DNA from: Marthasterias glacialis
Lineage: Eukaryota > Echinodermata > Asteroidea > Forcipulatida > Asteriidae
DNA length: 64,000 nucleotides
Reading direction: 5' to 3'
NCBI GenBank assembly: GCA_911728455.2
Contig: OU452222.1
Span: 10,261,575 to 10,325,574 of the forward strand
Part shown: positions 39,155 to 51,100 of the stretch, one piece after another
How positions within the stretch are numbered: position 1 is the stretch's first letter
Layout of the letters: every line of letters starts with the position of its first letter
Program-made: the position numbers and the translations under genes
The notes under the pieces: generated by a model
Database searches by the model: none
The model's input: the letters and a program-made list of their open reading frames with translations, nothing else
What the model was told of the DNA's origin: nothing

Positions 39155-42100
39155 TGATCATTTAACACTCATACCCTTTTTCTCTCATCATCTCTATGTA
39201 CTCAACTGAAGTATAAACAACCAAGATAATCCACACAAGAATAGCTCTTGAGCCCAGTATATTCTTCCATATTGTATACGTACACAAAGTAATACTCGCA
39301 TCTGAAATGTTACCATTTATAAAATTACCGATCTGTTTTGGGGATCTTCAATAAATCTTGTATTCATTGAGATGATTAAAATAGTTTGAAATAAAGTATT
39401 TCTGTCTTCATTCTAAATAGCAAAGTTTATAAAAACAATCTCTAATTAGTGAGTATCCTTAGGTAGAGAGAGGATAATATAGTTACGCTTTAAGTGTTTG
39501 GGAGTGTTTCCCTAACATTTATGATTTTGGTGTATTTTCCAATCTTTTATTGCGTGTCCTTCAAAATAAAAACACAAAAGTGGATGGGTGGTTTGATTTT
39601 ATTTTGTATAACTGCATGTCATACATTTGTTTTTGTAGTCGGGAAACACTAGATTCAAGTCATTTGAAGGAATTAAGGAAATTATCTTACCAGCTGGAAC
39701 TTGGAATGAAGCTTACTTCTTGTCACCTGCCAATCTGGGGTGTGACTGTTTTTTTTAACTGCTCTTGAACCAGTGTGGTAGTGCAATCCAGTACCGCCCA
39801 AGCAGACTTTGGTTTGCATGTTTTGTTTCTTCTTCTGCAAAACAAAGAAAATGCAAAATAAATACATTCATTCATCAATATAATCAAAAAAAGATATATT
39901 AAAGCGTTTTTGTTTCTTAGTGCCAATGTTCTGAAACTTTCTACCAAAAAGTCCTTCTTTTGGTTCAAGAAAATTTACCTCACTGAAGAGTAAGGATTTT
40001 TAAGTTTTTAAATCGCACCCTCTCCGGGGCTGCCAAATTTCTGTTACATTGCTCATTTTACAGGTAAATTTTCAGGCATTAGAAATAATCGGTTCTGGCA
40101 ATAAGTTGTAGCTTTCAGCCAAGACTTGATGACGCTATGAGTCTCAAATTCATTTGCCTGGATGACAGAAGTCAATTTCAATCATTTACAGTTGATCCGT
40201 CACGAAACAAATTCAACTTTCAGCCTATATTTTCAAAATTTTCTTAGTCTTAATTAAATTTACTAGCCTGATTGACAGTTCTGATTTTCAAGCTTTATAG
40301 CATTGACTTCTTTCATCAGTTCACTGGCCCATATTCCATTATCATATTTAGGCTGTAAATTTGGTAGGTTCAACTCCCCTTACATGTTGGTGACAATGAG
40401 ACTTAGGGACCCAGACTGCTGATGAGTATAAAGCAAAAAGAGAACCATAATTGAGAATCTAAACGTTTGTGAAAAGGCGTCTTGCTAAAGTGATGCCCAG
40501 TTCCGCTTCATTTCCTGAATCACTAGCCTGCAAGTCTTGGATGATGGTTGAAGTGTACATAGCAATTGACTGCCTAGGGGGTATTCCATGAACGTACCAA
40601 AGAAAAATATATAAATTTATTTTTCCTTCTAGTGTGTTGATAAGAAACATGGGTATGAATTTAAGGGAGGAACTCTAGAGTCTTTTGTTGGGAGGGGGGG
40701 GGGATGTATTTACAAGCATCGGTATACTTAACTTATGTTTACATTTCCAACAGAAAGCCCTTTTCACACTCAATTCAAAACAGTTAAATTAATATATATT
40801 TTTATGGAATAGCTTTCCTGTTATTTACTGGGGTTTTTTTGTGGGGGGGTTGGGGTTGGGGTTGGGGAGGTGATCAAATACTGTGTTGGATTTTGTATGG
40901 TATCTTACTTTAATATAGTATGTAATTAGGTTTGATGATTTTCCCTCCTCAGACATTGCAAAGTTATCATAATAACATTTGTGATAATCAAGTTCTTACT
41001 ACTATTAAGTACTTTCAACAACTGTTTCTACATCGGATATGTGAAGTTATGTGAAGACAGTACTGTGTATATTAAGCCATGGATATTAATGTTAATGTTA
41101 AATGTTCCGAAATGGAAAAGTGATGCAAGAACTTGAGAAAGTCCACTTTATTTTATTAAATGTCATATCGACCTACAAGTGTGTACAACTTTTGAAAGAA
41201 ACACTATTTTTCTGCATGACTGTACAAAAAGTGTAGAAAATGCATGATATACATGTGATAGTACTAGATTTGTAATGAATTTCTTGAGTCAACTATTCGG
41301 TGAACGTAGGTAATAACTTTTTACAGAAAGTGTTCAAATTTTGTAAATAAGGCATCAATACTTGGCAATCATATCAACCGGGTATTGTTTGGACACAAAT
41401 TAGGAGAGTTTGGAGTCTTAATTTCATCGAATCTTTTTTTTATAGAAAATAGTGAATGAACGTCTAATTCATGTCAGATGGGGATTGGAACTTTGTTTGA
41501 ATGTGGAGCTGAGTGGCCTCATGAGTCCACGTAAAACTATGTTGAACACCAACTGATAGAAGTAAAGCAGCAGGAGAGATACATGTGTCTGTTCTGGCCT
41601 CGATATTGACATTTGTTTCTCTAAAATGACATTTCAAAAGGACAATTCTCTGCGATTGTCCTCTTTTATTCCTTCAAGTAAGTAAATATAAGGTATGTTG
41701 TATACTAACTCACTTTGGCTGAGTTTGAAAGAGCAGCTAAGCGCACCAATTGCAGAGTAGTACAAAAATTGCAGAATGGAAAATAGTGACCAGTCGAAAA
41801 AAAACTATGAGGCCCATATGGTACTTCTGACTGGTGCTCTGGATATTTTTGCTTTGACAATTAAATGTTATAAGCATCTGCAATAAGGTTCAGCCCTGAT
41901 ACTTTGACATTTACCAGCGGCATTCTTATAACTAAGCACAAACTCTTTGAAATGAATTTATTACAATAAAACAATATTGTGCAATACAACTTCATGGCAC
42001 TTTAAGCATTATACAAAATGGGTGTGTGGGGGGGGGGGGAAGAAAAGAAAGTCACTTGGAATTTTTGCAATAACTACTGGTTAGGTGTTTCTCATGTACA

Positions 42101-42631
42101 GCAACTAATCAGTAGTAGGGGGGAAAAACAGTTTTGAAATATATTCATAGACTGGCATTGTTTGAGATGGCAGCCATTTTGTCTTCTGCGCAGGAATAAA
42201 TACATGTCAGATACAGACTTTTACCACGCCATGCAGTTTTTGAATTGAAATTAACATTCATTTCTTGAGGAAAACATAATTTTGTTTACTCTTTTTTATT
42301 TTCTCCTGTTTTCTAAGCCATTCTTTCCAGAATTCTCTTACTTTTCATCATCGTCTCTTTAAAAGACAATGCATTACCAGGAACCGTTCATCCTTTTATA
42401 ACCAGATTTGTCATTACCAAGAATGATTTTATCTATAGGTCTGGTTTACAGTTGTTTCTTTATACAATAAATTGTTAGGCTCTAGTAGGTCCTTCTGAAG
42501 TGACTTTTACTCAAGTTTTCAAGAGAGTTTTACATTTTTTTGTCGTGAAACTTTTCGAGAAATGGAAGGCTGACAAGATTTGAGGCTTTTAATTTTCTCC
42601 TCAATATTTTTGATTTTTTTTTCCAGCCCTT

Positions 42632-42810
42632 GGCCCAACTTTATATTCATAAATCTGTTAAGCAAAAAATACTTCTTAGCAAATTTGTATGCTAAGCGAA
42701 TGAGCAGTGAACCACTCGCAACAATGTAAACTTGATGGCATTGATGGCTGGTACCCTGTTAATGCTAAGCATGATTTTTCTGTGCTTATAGGCTTTATGA
42801 AATTGGGTCC
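42632..42810. mobile_element. MITE family B copy
   Basis: Starts GGCCCAACTTTATATTC and ends CTTTATGAAATTGGGTCC, with TTAAGC, GCTAAGC and CTTAG motifs inside. It is separated by 14 bp from a second, independent copy. Confidence 0.85.
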
Positions 42811-42824
42811 TGGGGATTCAACCT

Positions 42825-43001
42825 GGACCCAATTTTATAGAGCTTCTTTAGAACAACAAAAACATGCTTACCAGAATAAGGTTACCAGCCAAAATAGCAT
42901 GTCACATGTACCATCCATGACTGGTATTCTGCTTATTTTTACTTAGCAGAAATTTGTTAAGCAGGGTTTTTCTGCTAAACCAGCTCTATGAAGTTAGGCC
43001 C
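42825..43001. mobile_element. MITE family B copy, adjacent to the previous one
   Basis: Starts GGACCCAATTTTATAGAGC and ends CAGCTCTATGAAGTTAGGCCC: terminal inverted repeats of about 20 bp. The interior has CTTACCAGAATAAGGTTACC and TTAGCAGAAATTTGTTAAGC. Confidence 0.85.
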
Positions 43002-43635
43002 TGATGGTAGATGTCAAAACTTGTAATAAAATTGTGTTCTGTTGAGATCCTTTTATTACTTAACTCTTGAAATCAAATCAACACGTAATGGTTATAATTT
43101 AAATATAGCTTAAATATTCAAATGTTGATGCTTTTCATTCCAACTGTTGATTGTAATTACAGTAAGCTGTTTTGTACAAGGACAAGGTGCATGATAGCTG
43201 CTGAAGTAGTTTATGATGGACACTCAAAAGTATATTTTGAGAAAAAGTGCTATTTATTTATGCAGTAAAATTTCGATTTTTTGTTATCAATAACATTTTA
43301 TTCTAATCACATTTTTTTTGCTTTGTGTAATGCTTTTGCTGTATTATATAATTCCAGGTATGTTGGACATGTATGCAAGGTCATAGTATATTAGCCACTT
43401 GTAACTTTTGTTCCTGATTAATAGTTAGTTAATTACGACTGGAGTATAATTTTGTACAGTATTTTTGATCAATGTCAAAGTTTAGCAAATCCACCTTAAA
43501 GCATGTACATATTGAAGTCTTGCCTTGAATTTATTGGTTTTTATTTTGTATTCTTGTGTATGTTTTTGGCAGTGTTCTTTTCAAAGTTTGTTTTCTTCAA
43601 GGAGGATTCATATGATTCTCAAGATTTCGGAAGTG

Positions 43636-43688
43636 AAAATATTTATTTTTTATTTATTTTTATTTTATTTTATTTTTTATTTATTTTT

Positions 43689-43742
<54 letters not shown>
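43636..43742. repeat. TTTA/TTA microsatellite
   Basis: TTTATTTA-type repeats grade into about 14 perfect TTA units (43698-43740), then a T run and a G run. Confidence 0.95.
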
Positions 43743-44925
43743 TTTTTTTGGGGGGGGATCTTGCTACATTAGATTTTTTTGTTGATTAGATTGTACATGT
43801 ATTAGATAAACTACACTGGTATTCAGAAATTAATTTAATATCTGCATAAAAAAATGTTAAAATGTTTTCAGTTTTAATTTAGATTTAAAAACCACAAAAT
43901 ATACAGGGGATGCAGTTGTCATTTGTAGCACCCTGCTTGATTGGACATAACTATTTGAGACAAGTTAATTTTGTAATATTTCAATTAATAATAATAATAA
44001 TGGCAAATCTTCTTCATGATAGAATGGTCTAGCACCAAGAATAGCTTTGGAAACCACAATCTGGGATGAAAGATTTTCAATGACGCCATTGGTACGTCCC
44101 AAACCCATTCAATGTAGATGTAGTTACTGCAGCCCTACTGTGGGTACTGGGTATATGTTATTTTTTGGTTTTAAACATATCCTGGCAAGGAACAATTTGT
44201 GCCAAAACATAATAGAGCTGCGGCAACAACACCTTCAATGTAGATCCCACCATCCATGCTGATTACTGGATTGCAATTTGCATGGGTGCACAAACACTAG
44301 AAATTATTTCACGCTTTCCCAAGCTGCAAACAGAACTGTCAAGGGAACGGGGGCTGACAATTAAAATTATCTATACGTCCCAGTTTCTTCAGATACAGTG
44401 ATTGCAATTTCAGATTCCCATTCAGACTGACCCAGATTTTGTAAAATACAAAGAAAAAAAGATCACCATTCGAGCCTTGTTTGTGGCCCATGTTGTTGTT
44501 GGCTCATTGTGTTATTATAAATGTAATTTTGTTAATTGTGTTAACTATAAGGTATATGGCTGAGAAGAAAATGGTACTTTTTGTTTAAAGACTTTTTCTA
44601 ATTTTGATTTTTTTCTTCTTTTTTTTGGTCATAATTTATTTTATTGATAAGGTTAAAGGGAATCCTATAAATTCAATTGATGGTACTCTTCTTTTTTTGT
44701 AAAGGACTTTTTTAAAGAAACAAATTGAGAGATTAAAGATTGTGTCTTTCTTAATCAAAATGGAAGTTATGGTTCGTCTTGTTTTAATCTTGTGGTTTGT
44801 TTTGTTTATTGAGTCTTCAAATTTTGACTGATTTCATGTGTTTATATGATGGTGTTTAACTGTCTGAAGAAACATTCAAAAAAAAACCAGGATTATTTGT
44901 TTGTTCTTATCATAGGCATACGAGC

Positions 44926-44963
44926 CGGGGGCAGGGGCAGTTGCCCTCCCCCCCAAAAAAAAA

Positions 44964-45014
<51 letters not shown>

Positions 45015-45015
45015 A
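44926..45015. repeat. C-rich/AAAT microsatellite element
   Basis: CCGGGGGCAGGGGCAG, a C run and an A run, then about 13 AAAT units. The GC-rich head resembles the elements at 15766 and 19668. Confidence 0.8.
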
Positions 45016-45992
45016 ATGGGGGAAAAACAGGGGAGAAAAATTTGAGCAAAGCAAGAAGGGAAAAAAAGAAAAATCCTTTCCATATGAATTGGTACTTGTG
45101 CTTTCATCTGTGTAAATTTCGGGCAAATCAACCCCTCTTTCCTGAGTCCCCCATATGCCTATAGTACTCATGACTCAAATCCACCCAGCCCTCCGGCTAC
45201 TTGTAAACATTAATCATAGAGCAATAAACCTTATCATGCTGCCACCATTTTTAGTCTTGGTCCCTGTGTGAAATAGCATTACTGAATACTGATTCTCATT
45301 CTACCTAAAAGTTACCAGACTATTTTGCCCCTTCTGCCTCGGTTTGGTTTTACATTGATTTGAGTGGTAGGAAAACCAAGATGAGGGAAAATGCTAATGC
45401 AATTGAAAATGCTGTTTTGTTGAGGTTTTGGTGTTTTGTTATGAGAATTAACATAATCTTAATCTTGTTTATTTCTTTGTAAGACATTTGCTGAATGAAA
45501 ATGTCAATTAAAAGTCTGTGTTTCTTGAGTTTATCAATCATAATGGTTGCCAGTAGAACAATAGGAACCCAGTGTTTGCAACGATAGCCATTATGATAAA
45601 CTTAAAATCACATGAATTCTTTGGTTAATTGGGGGTGGGCATGCCAATCCTGGTTGAAATTAAGCTGTATAATAACGGGGGAGGGCAGTGTTCCTGAATG
45701 AATGTAGTGTCTGAATTGTGTTATTAAAATAGTTGTCAAGAGAGGACGGTATTAGTCTGGCCGATTAATGTTTATCGTCAGGGGAAGTTCAGTCAACAGA
45801 GGGCCCTATGACCACAGCAAATTGTGGCCGCGATTTAAGATCACTGATCTGTACTATTTACTGACTGTAGAGACGTGTTTAAGACGCTACTTTTGTAATC
45901 ACACTACATATATATTACCGGATAATTTGTTAAAGCGCCCTCAATTGGTAACTACTGTGAATTATTAATACCACCCTCCCTTGGCAACAAGT

Positions 45993-45996
45993 TTAA

Positions 45997-46027
<31 letters not shown>

Positions 46028-46182
46028 ATAGATAAATAGATAAATAAATAAGCAAGCAAGCAAACAAACAAACAAACAACCCAACAAACCAACAAACCAA
46101 CAAACAAACAAACAAATAAATAAATAAGTGATGAAGGGATGAATGACTAACTAACTAACTAACTAACTAAATAACTTAATAA
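45993..46182. repeat. Compound tetranucleotide microsatellite
   Basis: Successive blocks of AAAT, ATAG, GCAA, ACAA, ACCA, ACAA, AAAT and CTAA, one grading into the next, over about 190 bp. Confidence 0.95.
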
Positions 46183-48105
46183 ATCGATTACATAAAATGA
46201 AACGGCAGATTTGGTTTTAGACTCAAAATAAAGGTGTGAGTGACCAAAATAACTTTTTGGGAAGTCTTTTCCTGTTGTTTCCAATGTCCTTCTGTGTTGC
46301 CTGATTTCTGGTACCTTTCCAGTTTCTGGTAGTTTTTCTGTATCTTCTGGTGGTTTTCTCATGTTTTCCTGCGTTTTTGCTTAACTTAATTTACTTAAAT
46401 TAATTTACTGCGTCCAAACCACCAATGTCGCATCCAGACGATTATAGCAATTTCCTTGTATTATTCAGCAATTTTGGAAAGCACAAGGTATTCATAAATG
46501 AATAATATGCGGCTTTATCGCTTTCTATGTATTTTTGTTCTTTTTTTTGTTATTTGTTATTTGTTATTTTTAAATTAATTTTTTTAAAATACATTAATAA
46601 AACCACCAAGGTACTGAACTTCTACAGGTGTACTTATCAGCTTCATCAAAGAGTTTCATAATAAGGATGTTCTGAGAATGCAATGGCAGCTTTTTGTATG
46701 ATGGTAAATTGTGAATACTGCAGTGAGGGTTTGAATATTTAATACAAGTTAATACAACAGCAGAAATAGTGATTAACATAGCTAAGGATACTCATTTATG
46801 TTAAGCGAAGAGCCTGAAATGTTTGAGGATCAACAAACATCCACCCAGATGGATAGTTGTTAGTATTCCTTTGTTTTTCAGTCGTTTACCAGTGGTTTTT
46901 TTCCTCTTACAAGTGTTTTCTTGTACTTTTTAGTAGTCTTCTCACTTTTCTACAGGTATTTTCCAGGTAGTCTGGTACTGTAGTGGTAGTGGTATAAAGC
47001 TAGCCTAAGACTAGAGTAAGACAGTATCAACCCAGACATGGCTGGAATTTGGTTTAGTTTTATTTTGTATTTTTCTTCTTGCACTGTGCTGAGGCCTAGC
47101 TAATTTATGACCATTTGTTTAGGGCCAAGCCATGGCTAGGCCAATTCTAGGGCCAATCCACTTGAACTTTTCAGTCCCAAGAAGGTGTGAGGCGCAGTAC
47201 CCACAAGCAACGCCATGAACGCTACCCGCTGCTAAGTGCTAAACTGCTATTATATGAGACCGAGTGTTGGCTTACAAAAACGTCCATCCCAGCACAAATT
47301 TCTGTGAAAAAAACGAAGTATATGCAAAGAACATCCATTTACCTTCATTTAATAGTGCATTTACATGTTTGTTTTAGTAGTCTGTGAACAACTCCAACCA
47401 CATAATCAGCATTTGACAGGCGCAGGCGTTCCTCGACATTCGGCAGCTCAAGTTAGAATCAACTACCCCGCGCTAAAGTTAAACTTTATCAAACCACTTT
47501 TGTAAAGCATTGTTAAATAGCGCCACCAAGTGGTGGGTAGAATTCTATCAACACATAGCGGAGAACGACCATAAAGCATCAAATCACATGATCTGGGTGA
47601 ACATCTTTTCCCCCTCTCTCCTCACTCTCTCACATTTTGTACCGTTGCCTGTAGTGTAGTACACTCCAATCACAACATTCCTGTAAGTGTAAGTGTTACC
47701 AAGTCCTTTCTCTATTCTGTGACAAAAAGCCAAAGGTTGAGTGATGTTTTGATTTATGAATCGATAGTTGAGTATGACTGGTTCTGTCAGTAGTCATGGT
47801 GTAGAATTTTAGAAAACAAAACGATGACGAGGACAAAAATTTTACGATGTACCGATTTCACGGGGGGGGGGCAACGGTTGGGCCATTTGTTGGGTTTGTT
47901 TATGTCAAGGGACGATCAACATTGACAATCATTGCAATAATGTGGTGTGAAAATTTGGAATTTTACTTTTGGTTTTTATGGTGTAGGTGGGGCTGGGATA
48001 CCGGTTTGGGGGGGGGGGGTGCGCAGAAGGGATTTTCATTTTATGATTGTCTATAATCATGGCATTGTTTATAATTTTGTATTCTACCTATTTCTTTTCC
48101 CGCAG

Positions 48106-48129
48106 GAACTTAACTTTAAAAAGCCCACC
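48106..48129 (+). promoter_or_regulatory. 5' UTR start of the carboxypeptidase-like gene's first coding exon
   Basis: A good acceptor (TTCTTTTCCCGCAG, AG at 48104-48105) lies 24 bp before the ATG, suggesting an upstream non-coding exon. The UTR ends CCCACC immediately before the ATG. Confidence 0.45.
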
Positions 48130-51100
48130 ATGGATTGGACCTCTTGTTGCATCATTCTATTTTGCCTTCTCAGTACCGTAACATTTTGTCAGGCAGATGA
48201 TCCAGACCTCATCACGATGATGCCTGGACTCCTTAAACAACCAAGTTTCAACATGTACTCAGGTTTCCTTGACGGAACGGGTGTCAACAAGCTTCACTAT
48301 TGGTGAGTCTGCAGTTGCGATAATCGTAACCCTCCATCCTCCCGATGGACGGTCGGGAGGATGGAGGGTCATGATCATCGCGACTAGTGAGTCTGCATCT
48401 CCATGATGGATAAACTACATACAGTCCAAAAAGGGATTATGTTCATGAGTAGTTACTGTAGTAGGCCTATAATCGTGTTTAAATCCTCAAATCTTTATGA
48501 CTGTTGGCAGGATCAAGGGTAGAGTACACGAGGAGAAGTTTCCCTTGTCTTAGAAGTTTACCAGCAAACTTGGGGGAGGGGGACACAATTTTGGGGATAC
48601 ACGCAGTCTCCTAGCCCCCCCCCCCCCCCCCACTTTTTGGACATGGTGAATGGCCCATAGAATCAGCTCTTGATTTCCTACGAGCAGCAGAAATGAAATC
48701 ACTGTCATCATCTACAAACACTAACAGTAACTGTTGTACCACTCAACAAATGATATTTTGATCTCCTTGAATTCAACATTCAAAGCATACAACAAGTCTT
48801 TTTATCAATTGTTAATGCTTGAGCCTGTTTCTTTACCCCATGAAATATGTAATTTTTGGGATTTTACTCCTGATGTTAATTTCATGCATGAACTTTTGCA
48901 CTCATTCCCCCTGTAGGTTGATAAAGTCTCAACATGCTACCACGGATCCATTGATCATTTGGCTGAGTGGAGGGCCAGGCTGTAGCACCCTCTACAGTGC
49001 TCTGACCAACAATGGGCCATTTCTGGTGAAGCCCGATGGGATCAACTTGGACTATAACCCGAGTAGCTGGAACATGGTGAGATATTTTGCCCAAGAAGAG
49101 TTCTGGATTTGGGCATAAATATCTTCATGTTGTGTTCCCCTGTATTAGTTCACCCTAACCAAATCTCTCATACTCCTCCCAAATCCGTCTCATAGTTCTG
49201 CCAGCCAAACGCCCCAGATTAAAAGTGTTTTTGTTTTTGTTTACAGAACGCCAACCTTCTGTACATCGACGCCCCAGTTGGCACAGGATTCTCCTACTCG
49301 GCAGAATTTAACTCCTATGAGTCTCCATATGTATCTAACGACACTCAGGTATGTCATTGTGTACATTAAGGAACCCTGATTATTGATATGTAATCGCCAT
49401 GTGTAAATCCTCTCTCTTGAATAATTTCCAGCACTCATCAACTGTCAAATCAAGTGTGGTTGTTCAACAGATGTAAATAGTTCATCATGCTTATTTTCAT
49501 GACAGGTGACAGAGGACCATTACCAGGCCCTGGTTTCCTTTTTCACCAAATACAGCAACCTCACCATAAATGATATTTTCCTTGCTGGGGACGGCTACGC
49601 TGGTGTCTATGTCCCACTCCTCATGGAGAAACTGGAAAGTGTCTCAAAGGAAGTGCCACTGCAAATCAAGGTATAAAAGTCTTGATATATCATTTGTAAC
49701 TCAATCTATCTATTGTGACATTTTTTTAATTGTCATATAAAGTTTTAAGTGATGTCGTTTTTCACATTAAATTTCTATAACTTTCTAAAAACCACACCTC
49801 TAAGCTACCGTCTGTGGCTCATTGCAAATGCATGCTCAGGGGCACGTATCTTTACAAGCTTTGTGGGCCCATAACGTCATTACCCATTTTCTATACCCAA
49901 TATTCCTTGCTTCACTATAAATTTCATATTGCGAATAACTGCCATTGCTATTTGATACTGTGGAAAATATAACAGTGTACATTTTGTTACAAAGACCATT
50001 ATGAACTATTGAAAAGTTGTAGTTATTGTTACTTAGCAAGCTAACTCTATGTTGACAAGATTTTTGTTAAAGAAAATCTTGTGGAAGGGTTTGATTTGTG
50101 GCATGTCTTGGCGTAGGGGTCTAGAGCGTTAGACTCATTTTCTGATAGCCTAGCCATCCGGCTGTGTGTTCAAATCCTGGTCATGAAACTTGTGTCCTTG
50201 AGCAAGACACTAAACCATAAATTGCTTCTCTTAAACCCAAGTGTATAAATGGGAGCCTGAAGGGCTGAGACAGTAATATGCCTGATGAACAGGGATAATA
50301 ATGTTGTGCTTGATCTAGCTACGAGGATATATTTGCTACATGAGAACCCATTATTATTATTATTATTGTTTTATTAGTTGGTGAAGCATGTGATTAATGA
50401 TGTGTTCTTTTTTGTATTTCGCTTCAGGGTTTTGCAGTTGGTAATGCTTGGACAAGTACTGAAGTGCAGGATAACTCTTTTGTTCACTTCGCCTACCAAC
50501 ATGGCATCATTGGGGAAAAGTAAGACTGCTTGATTCTGCAGCCATTTTTGCCATGTACCCAGTTGCAATACCAATAAAAGCTAGTGCTCATAACAAAGAA
50601 AAGAAACCAGACTAATAGCGGGTCAGTGTGCATATGTACCAATCAGCATGCAGGATTCACAGTGCGTGTGCATCCACGCACGCGTGCGTCGACCATATCT
50701 GCGGTGAATGAACGAGCTGCTCAGATTAGTCGATAAGAACTAGAGGGAGCACTCGATAAGTCACATTCGGAACTCCACTGACCCACCATAGGCGAAAATC
50801 TCTATGATGGGTCAATTGCATACAAATGTCCACATGTTTGCTGTCTAAACTTATTGGTTTGGTCAGCACCACTTTCTCAATGGTAAAGAATGTTTCTTGT
50901 CGGGCCGTGTGGCATGGTTTTTGTACACCATCTGGTTCTTTATATAACTCTACGAAGTGAACTGATTTGTAGTAGATTTGAGTTTCATACTTTAATAAGA
51001 GAATTCTGTTGTTTATTTGTAGACTTTGGGACAAGCTGAATTACTCATGCTGTGTGAAAGCCAACTGTAACTTCCACAACAATACAAACTTGGATTGCAT

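Larger units (their letters stand above)
38532..48129. other. Gene-poor stretch between SLC7A6OS and the carboxypeptidase-like gene
   Basis: The SLC7A6OS 3' UTR occupies the first part; an AATAAA at 39149-39154 is a plausible polyadenylation signal. The rest holds three family B MITEs, TTA, AAAT and compound tetranucleotide microsatellites, poly-G runs (40690, 40845, 42025) and AT-rich sequence. Open frames here are short or lie in simple repeats. Confidence 0.7.

Noticed and set aside
43503..43785. Frames encoding runs of Ile, Leu and Phe
   Set aside because: They are translations of a TTTA/TTA microsatellite.
50108..50178. Possible functional tRNA gene
   Set aside because: A and B boxes are present but the sequence does not fold into a full cloverleaf by eye and continues into the shared SINE body.
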